From Tanypteryx hageni (Eukaryota; Arthropoda; Insecta; Odonata; Petaluridae): a DNA stretch of 64,000 nt. The translations under genes and the position numbers were made by a program. Where the stretch lies: contig CM054114.1 in assembly GCA_028673005.1 (NCBI GenBank), forward strand, positions 24,519,369 to 24,583,368, in the 5' to 3' direction. The stretch's first letter is position 1, and every line of letters starts with the position of its first letter. The notes under the pieces were generated by a model. It saw only the letters and a program-made list of their open reading frames with translations, was not told the DNA's origin and did not search any database. Below are positions 57,374-64,000 of the stretch, one piece after another.

Positions 57374-58108
57374 TAAATATAATACCTACATAATATAAAA
57401 AACTAAAAATACGCTTTAATCCATATCCACCTAATTTTAATAAAACCCCTGCTAAAATTATAGAACCAGATACAGGGGCTTCAACATGAGACTTAGGTAA
57501 TCATAAATGAAAAATGAACATAGGTATTTTTACTAAAAAAGCAAAAATTAAAGAAATATATAAATAAAAACTAAAATTAAATTGTTGAATAGAAAAAAAC
57601 AAAAATATTTCATGTATCAAAAGAATAATAAATATTAAAGATAGAAATTAATAAGGGTAATGAAGCAAATAAAGTATAAAACAACAAATAAATTCCTGCT
57701 TGTATACGTTCAGGTTGATAACCTCAACCTAAAATCAAAAAGAATGTGGGAATTAATGATCTTTAAAAAAAGGAATAAAATATAAAAAGTCTATTTCTTA
57801 TAAAAGTTAATATTAAAAATATCAACAAAAAATATTTGTTAATATAAATAAAATAATAAAATTTTTATTTATATAATAGATATTATAGCCAATAACATTA
57901 AACAACAAATCCAAAATCTAAGTAAAATTAATCCATATCTTAAAACATCCTCACCCAAATAATAACCCATATTACAAAAATAAGAAGTTATATATCCTTC
58001 AACCAAAAAAAGGAAAGAACCTAAAAACAATAAACAAACTATATTTCAATAACTAGCTAAAAAGGACAAGGGGATCAAAAAGATTACAAACAAAATAAAT
58101 TTTAACAT
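57374..58108 (-). pseudogene. nad4: NUMT copy 12: ND4, 5' half, extra lesions
   Basis: 735 bp. GATCTTTCAAAA reads GATCTTTAAAAA beside FESSLIP, with AGGAAT for AGAAAT, and the A-run near 57828 is one base short. These close the frame that stays open in most other copies. Confidence 0.92.
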
Positions 58109-58383
58109 TGAAGTATATTAAAAGCACTAAAATAATCATTACCATAAGTACCAATTATTGAAACCAAAATAGAAAGACCTAAAGCACCCTCACAAACACC
58201 AAAATTCAAAAAATATATTAAAAAATATAAATCATAAAATTCCCATAAAAGAATAAAAAACAAGAAATAAAATAAACTAAGAACAATAAATTCCAATCTT
58301 AATAAAGTTGAAAGTAAGTGTTTACGCTTAGAAATGAAAGCCCAAACTCCCCCACCAGCAAGCACAAAAAAAAACAAAATAAT
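58102..58383 (-). pseudogene. nad4L: NUMT copy 12: ND4L
   Basis: Full length; one silent Gly change (CCCCCACC). Confidence 0.92.
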
Positions 58384-58398
58384 AAAAGGTTAACATTA

Positions 58399-58464
58399 GT
58401 TTCAGTAGTTTATAAAAACATTGGTCTTGTAAACCAAAATAGGGATATTAAATCCCCTAAAACT
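58399..58464 (+). tRNA. trnT: NUMT copy 12: tRNA-Thr (TGT)
   Basis: Identical to copy 1. Confidence 0.9.
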
Positions 58465-58500
58465 CTTAATATTTAATACCCCCCCCCCATTAATTATTAA

Positions 58501-58567
58501 TCAGAGAAGAACTCCATACAATCATCATTAATCTCCAAAATTAATATCTTAATTAAACTATTCTCTG
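58501..58567 (-). tRNA. trnP: NUMT copy 12: tRNA-Pro (TGG)
   Basis: Intact. Confidence 0.9.
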
Positions 58568-58568
58568 T

Positions 58569-58928
58569 ATCAGACAAATTCTTTATATATTTCTAGCAGC
58601 ATTAAATAATTTTCTATTTACTAAAATAAATCACCCTATAAATATAGGTATTATTTTACTATTACAAACATTATTAATATGTTTAGTAACAGGTTGTATA
58701 TCCCAAACAGCCTGATTTTCATATATTTTATTTCTTGTTTTTTTGGGTGGCATACTAGTTCTTTTTATTTATATAACAAGAATTGCTTCAAATGAAATTT
58801 TTCAAAAAAGAAATTATTTATTATTATATATATTATTTTCAACAATTTCTTTTATTATTTTATTATTTATTTTAATTATAGATCCTGTAATAACATCTTT
58901 TAATAGAACTGGTGAAACTTTATCATTT
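58569..58928 (+). pseudogene. nad6: NUMT copy 12: ND6, truncated
   Basis: ILIIDP allele as in copies 2 and 13. Confidence 0.9.
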
Positions 58929-59239
58929 ATAAGAATTATTTTAATTGTTATCACCACTGTAATTATATCAATTTCATCTTTTATTTCCAAAAAATCCGTA
59001 ATTGACCGAGAAAAAATATCTCCATTTGAATGCGGATTTGATCCATTTACAACTGCAGGAATTCCCTTCTCTTTACGATTCTTCTTAATTGCAGTAATCT
59101 TCTTAATTTTTAATGTAGAAATTGCCTTATTATTACCAATAATAATAGTAATATAAGAATATCAAATATCAAAACTTGAATATGAATTTCAAGAATCTTT
59201 TTTATTATTTTATTACTGGGATTATATCATGAATGAAAT
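58929..59239 (+). pseudogene. nad3: NUMT copy 12: ND3
   Basis: Same as copy 1. Confidence 0.9.
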
Positions 59240-59374
59240 TGTACAATTGTATCCTGTGGCGTCTGTGTTGCAGTATCACTTCCAAACTCACTATAATCTA
59301 CTGATAACGGCGAAAAGTTATAAACAGAAATTTCAGTTACTCAATCTAAAATTACAGCTTATTTTGTGAACTGA

Positions 59375-62300
59375 CCTAGGTACTGCCGACCCTCAAGAGA
59401 ATCATATTTACTGCCGCCCCTTAAGAGAATCCTAGGTACTGCCGCGTTTTTAAGAGAATACTATGTACTACCGCCCCTTAAGAGAATCCTAGGTACTGCC
59501 GCCCCTAAAGAGAATCCTAGGTACCGCCGCCCCTTAAGAGAATCCTAGGTACTGCCGACCCTTAAGAGAATCCCAGGTACTGTCGCCCCTTAAGAGAATC
59601 CTAGTTACTGCCGCCCCTTAAGAGAATCCTAGGTACTGCAGCCCCTTAAGAGAATCCTAGGTACTGCCGCCCCTTAAGAGAATCCTAGTTACTGACGCCC
59701 CTTAAGAGAATCCTAGGTACTGCCGCCCCTTAAGAGAATCCTTGGTACTGCCGCCCCTTAAGAGAATCCCAGGTACTGTCGCCCCTTAAGAGAATCCTAG
59801 TTACTGCAGCCCCTTAAGAGAATCCTAGGTACTGTCGCCCCTTAAGAGAATCCTAGGTACCGCCGCCCCTTAAGAGAATCCTAGGTACTGCCGACCCTTA
59901 AGAGAATCCCAGGTACTGTCGCCCCTTAAGAGAATCCTAGTTACTGCCGCCCCTTAAGAGAATCCTTGGTACTGCCGCCCCTTAAGAGAATCCCAGTTAC
60001 TGCCGCCCCTTAAGAGAATCCCAGGTACTGTCGCCCCTTAAGAGAATCCTAGGCACTGCCGCCCCTTAAGAGATTCCTTGTTACTGCCGCCCCTTAAGAG
60101 AATCCCAGGTACTGTCGCCCCTTAAGAGAATCCTAGTTACTGCCGCCCCTTAAGAGAATCCTAGGTACTGCCGCCCCTTAAGAGAATCCCAGTTACCGCC
60201 GCCCCTTAAGAGAATCCCCGTTACTGCCGCCCCTTAAGAGAATCCTAGGTACTGCCGCCCCTTAAGAGAATCCTAGGTACTGCCGCCCCTTAAGAGAATC
60301 TTAGGTACTGCCGCCCCTTAAGAGAATCCTAGGTACTGCCGCCCCTTAAGAGAATCCTAGGTACTGCCGCCCCTTAAGAGAATCCTAGGTACTGCCTCCC
60401 CTTAAGAGAATCCCCGTTACTGCCGCCCCTTAATAGAATCCTGGGTACTGCCGCCCCTTAAGAGAATCCCAGTTACTGCCGCCCCTTAAGAGAATCCTAG
60501 GTACTGCCGCCCCTTAAGAGAATCCTAGGTACTGCCGCCCCTTAAGAGAATCCTAGGTACTGCCGCCCCTTAAGAGAATCCTAGGTACTGCCGCCCCTTG
60601 AGAGAATCCTATGTACTGCCGCCCCTTAAGAGAATCCTATGTACTGCCGCCCCTTAAGAGAATCCTAGGTACTGCAGCCCCTTAAGAGAATCCCAGTTAC
60701 TGCCGCCCCTTAAGAGAATCCAAGTTACTGCCGCGCCTTAAGAGAATCCTAGGTACTGCCGCCACTTAAGAGAATCCTGGGTACTGCCGCCCCTTAAGAG
60801 AATCATAGGTACTGCCGCCCCTTAAGAGAATCCTAGGTACTGCCGCCACTTAAGAGAATCCTAGGTACTGCCGCCCCTTAAGAGAATCCTATGTACTGCC
60901 GCCCCTTAAGAGAATCCCAGTTACTGCCGCCCCTTAATAGAATCCTAGGTACTGCAGCCCCTTAAGAGAATCCCAGTTACTTCCGCCCCTTAAGAGAATC
61001 CCAGGTACAACCGCCCCTTAAGAGAATCCTAGGTACTGCCGCCCCTTAAGAGAATCCCCGTTACTGCCGCCCCTTAATAGAATCCTGGGTACTGCCGCCC
61101 CTTAAGAGAATCCTAGTTACTGCCGCCCCTTAAGAGAATCCTAGGTACAGCCGCCCCTTAATAGAATCCTAGGTACTGCCGCCCCTTAAGAGAATCCCAG
61201 TTACTGCCGCCCCTTAAGAGAATCCTGGTTACTGCCGCCCCTTAAGAGAATCCCAGGTACTGCAGCCCCTTAAGAGAATCCTAGGTACTGCCGCCCCTTA
61301 AGAGAATCCTAGGTACTGCCGCCCCTTAAGAGAATCCTAGGTACTGCCGCCCCTTAAGAGAATCCTAGGTACTGCCGCCCCTTAAGAGAATCCTAGTTAC
61401 TGCCGCCCCTTAAGAGAATCTTAGGTACTGCCGCCCCTTAAGAGAATCCTAGGTACTGCCGCCCCTTAAGAGAATCCTTGGTACTGCCGCCCCTTAAGAG
61501 AATCCCAGGTACTGTCGCCCCTTAAGAGAATCCTAGTTACTGCCGCCCCTTAAGAGAATCCTAGGTACTGCCGCCCCTTAAGAGAATCCCAGTTACTGCC
61601 GCCCCTTAAGAGAATCCCAGTTACTGCCGCCCCTTAAGAGAATCCTAGTGACTGCCGCCCCTTATGAGAATCCTAGGTACTGCAGCCCCTTAAGAGAATC
61701 CTAGGTACTGCCGCCCCTTAAGAGAATCCTAGGTACTGCCGCCCCTTAAGAGAATCCTAGGTACTGCCGCCCCTTAAGAGAATCTTAGGTACTGCCGCCC
61801 CTTAAGAGAATCCTAGGTACTGCCGCCCCTTAAGAGAATCCTAGGTACTGCCGCCCCTTAAGAGAATCCTAGGTACTGCCGCCCCTTAAGAGAATCCTAG
61901 GTACTCCAGCCCCTTAAGAGAATCCCATTTACTGCCGCCCCTTAAGAGAATCCTAGGCACTGCCGCCCCTTAAGAGAATCCTAGGTACTGCAGCCCCTTA
62001 AGAGAATCCCATTTACTGCTGCCCCTTAAGAGAATCCTAGGTACTGCCGCCCCTTAAGAGAATCCTAGGTACTGCCGCCCCTTAAGAGAATCCTAGGTAC
62101 TGCAGCCCCTTAAGAGAATCCCATTTACTGCCGCCCCTTAAGAGAATCCTAGGTACTGCCGCCCCTTAAGAGAATCCTAGGTACTGCCGCCCCTTAAGAG
62201 AATTCTAGGTACAGCCGCCCCTTAAGAGAATCCTAGGTACTGCCGCCCCTTAAGAGAATCCTAGGTACTGCCGCCCCTTAAGAGAATCCTAGGTACTGCC

Positions 62301-62400
62301 GCCTTTTTAAGAGAATACTATGTACTACCGCCCCTTAAGAGAATCCTAGGTACTGCCGCCCCTAAAGAGAATCCTAGGTACCGCCGCCCCTTAAGAGAAT
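59375..62400. repeat. 28-bp satellite array S13
   Basis: 108 units plus 2 bp. Starts like S2/S3, then from about 59960 continues with the TCCCCGTTAC/TTGAGAG sub-family of S5b. GTACAACCG near 61007 and TGCTGCCCC near 62019 (CpG to TpG) are private. No gene. Confidence 0.97.
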
Positions 62401-63134
62401 TAAATATAATACCTACATAATATAAAAAACTAAAAATACGCAATAATCCATATCCACCTAATTTTAATAAAACCCCTGCTAAAATTATAGAACCAGATAC
62501 AGGGGCTTCAACATGAGACTTAGGTAATCATAAATGAAAAATGAACATAGGTATTTTTACTAAAAAAGCAAAAATTAAAGAAATATATAAATAAAAACTA
62601 AAATTAAATTGTTGAATAGAAAAAAACAAAAATATTTCATGTATCAAAAGAATAATAAATATTAAAGATAGAAATTAATAAGGGTAATGAAGCAAATAAA
62701 GTATAAAACAACAAATAAATTCCTGCTTGTATACGTTCAGGTTGATAACCTCAACCTAAAATCAAAAAGAATGTGGGAATTAATGATCTTTAAAAAAGGA
62801 ATAAAATATAAAAAGTCTATTTCTTATAAAAGTTAATATTAAAAATATCAACAAAAAATATTTGTTAATATAAATAAAATAATAAAATTTTTATTTATAT
62901 AATAGATATTATAGCCAATAACATTAAACAACAAATCCAAAATCTAAGTAAAATTAATCCATATCTTAAAACATCCTCACCCAAATAATAACCCATATTA
63001 CAAAAATAAGAAGTTATATATCCTTCAACCAAAAAAAGGAAAGAACCTAAAAACAATAAACAAACTATATTTCAATAACTAGCTAAAAAGGACAAGGGGA
63101 TCAAAAAGATTACAAACAAAATAAATTTTAACAT
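62401..63134 (-). pseudogene. nad4: NUMT copy 13: ND4, 5' half, extra lesions
   Basis: 734 bp. Same changes as copy 12 beside FESSLIP, with one A fewer (TTTAAAAAAGG). Confidence 0.92.
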
Positions 63135-63409
63135 TGAAGTATATTAAAAGCTCTAAAATAATCATTACCATAAGTACCAATTATTGAAACCAAAATAGAA
63201 AGACCTAAAGCACCCTCACAAACACCAAAATTCAAAAAATATATTAAAAAATATAAATCATAAAATTCCCATAAAAGAATAAAAAACAAGAAATAAAATA
63301 AACTAAGAACAATAAATTCCAATCTTAATAAAGTTGAAAGTAAGTGTTTACGCTTAGAAATGAAAGCCCAAACTCCCCCTCCAGCAAGCACAAAAAAAAA
63401 CAAAATAAT
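63128..63409 (-). pseudogene. nad4L: NUMT copy 13: ND4L
   Basis: Full length. One Ser codon AGT reads AGA near 63151, silent in the invertebrate mitochondrial code but Arg in the nuclear code. Confidence 0.92.
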
Positions 63410-63424
63410 AAAAGGTTAACATTA

Positions 63425-63490
63425 GTTTCAGTAGTTTATAAAAACATTGGTCTTGTAAACCAAAATAGGGATATTAAATCCCCTAAAACT
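63425..63490 (+). tRNA. trnT: NUMT copy 13: tRNA-Thr (TGT)
   Basis: Identical to copy 1. Confidence 0.9.
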
Positions 63491-63526
63491 CTTAATATTT
63501 AATACCCCCCCCCCATTAATTATTAA

Positions 63527-63593
63527 TCAGAGAAGAACTCCATACAATCATCATTAATCTCCAAAATTAATATCTTAATTAAACTATTCTCTG
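63527..63593 (-). tRNA. trnP: NUMT copy 13: tRNA-Pro (TGG)
   Basis: Intact. Confidence 0.9.
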
Positions 63594-63594
63594 T

Positions 63595-63954
63595 ATCAGA
63601 CAAATTCTTTATATATTTCTAGCAGCATTAAATAATTTTCTATTTACTAAAATAAATCACCCTATAAATATAGGTATTATTTTACTATTACAAACATTAT
63701 TAATATGTTTAGTAACAGGTTGTATATCCCAAACAGCCTGATTTTCATATATTTTATTTCTTGTTTTTTTGGGTGGCATACTAGTTCTTTTTATTTATAT
63801 AACAAGAATTGCTTCAAATGAAATTTTTCAAAAAAGAAATTATTTATTATTATATATATTATTTTCAACAATTTCTTTTATTATTTTATTATTTATTTTA
63901 ATTATAGATCCTGTAATAACATCTTTTAATAGAACTGGTGAAACTTTATCATTT
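63595..63954 (+). pseudogene. nad6: NUMT copy 13: ND6, truncated
   Basis: ILIIDP allele; in frame with ND3. Confidence 0.9.
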
Positions 63955-64000
63955 ATAAGAATTATTTTAATTGTTATCACCACTGTAATTATATCAATTT
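63955..64000 (+). pseudogene. nad3: NUMT copy 13: ND3, first 46 bp
   Basis: Runs off the window end after the first 15 codons. Confidence 0.85.

Larger units (their letters stand above)
57374..59374. repeat. NUMT copy 12, 2,001 bp, C-run class (10 C)
   Basis: CGC-TTT, AT pair missing, ILIIDP in ND6, and extra nad4 lesions shared with copy 13. Tail 59240-59374. Confidence 0.93.
62401..64000. repeat. NUMT copy 13, cut by the window end, C-run class (10 C)
   Basis: CGC-AAT and AT pair missing as in copies 1 and 2, but with the FESSLIP-region lesions and ILIIDP of copy 12. The sequence ends inside nad3. Confidence 0.93.

Noticed and set aside
1..64000. A genuine mitochondrial genome with an expanded repeat region
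   Set aside because: nad4 and nad6 are truncated, nad3 is out of order, frameshifts are fixed in all copies, and the same fragment is repeated 13 times within a 54% GC satellite.

Overview
The window is nuclear DNA of an arthropod, most likely an insect or another pancrustacean, and no functional nuclear gene is visible. Two components alternate. One is a 28-bp satellite, about 37.0 kb or 58% of the window, roughly 1,320 units at about 54% GC. The other is a very AT-rich segment of about 2.0 kb copied from mitochondrial DNA (a NUMT). The invertebrate mitochondrial origin is read directly: TGA sits at conserved Trp positions (W after SQTA in ND6, ILGWGYQPER in ND4), AGA sits at conserved Ser (FESSLIP in ND4), and the order ND4(-), ND4L(-), tRNA-Thr(+), tRNA-Pro(-), ND6(+) is the ancestral pancrustacean one.

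Layout: satellite arrays are interrupted by 12 complete NUMT copies starting at 1874, 5755, 9635, 14941, 21923, 26880, 31109, 36373, 42295, 46147, 53354 and 57374. A thirteenth copy (62401) runs off the window end. Three copies of 388 bp, truncated within ND4, lie at 18287, 39639 and 50754. Each full copy holds in order the 5' half of nad4 (-), complete nad4L (-), trnT (+), a 35-bp spacer with a C-run, trnP (-), a 3'-truncated nad6 (+) joined in frame to nad3 (+), and a 135-bp tail of unknown origin. In the mitochondrial gene order nad3 lies on the other side of nad5, so the insert is a chimera. All full copies share one frameshift in nad4 and one in nad3, so the segment was already non-functional when it was amplified.

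Satellite and NUMT have been amplified together as higher-order repeats of 3.85 to 7.2 kb. Array lengths stay in 28-bp register, and differences between arrays are whole numbers of units (2, 6, 26, 45). The NUMT sits between two particular satellite variants, and the same pair without the NUMT lies six units downstream of each full copy, which looks like the empty target site. NUMT alleles fall into three structural classes at the trnT-trnP spacer: C-run present; C-run plus an 83-bp inverted duplication that makes a large hairpin; and C-run deleted. Other markers are reshuffled among these classes, indicating unequal exchange or gene conversion.

The open frames in nad4L and nad6-nad3 are relics kept alike by homogenisation. 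Nothing in the window suggests they are expressed. The most unusual object is the composite mitochondrial-satellite array itself. Assembly collapse or expansion in such repeats cannot be excluded from sequence alone.
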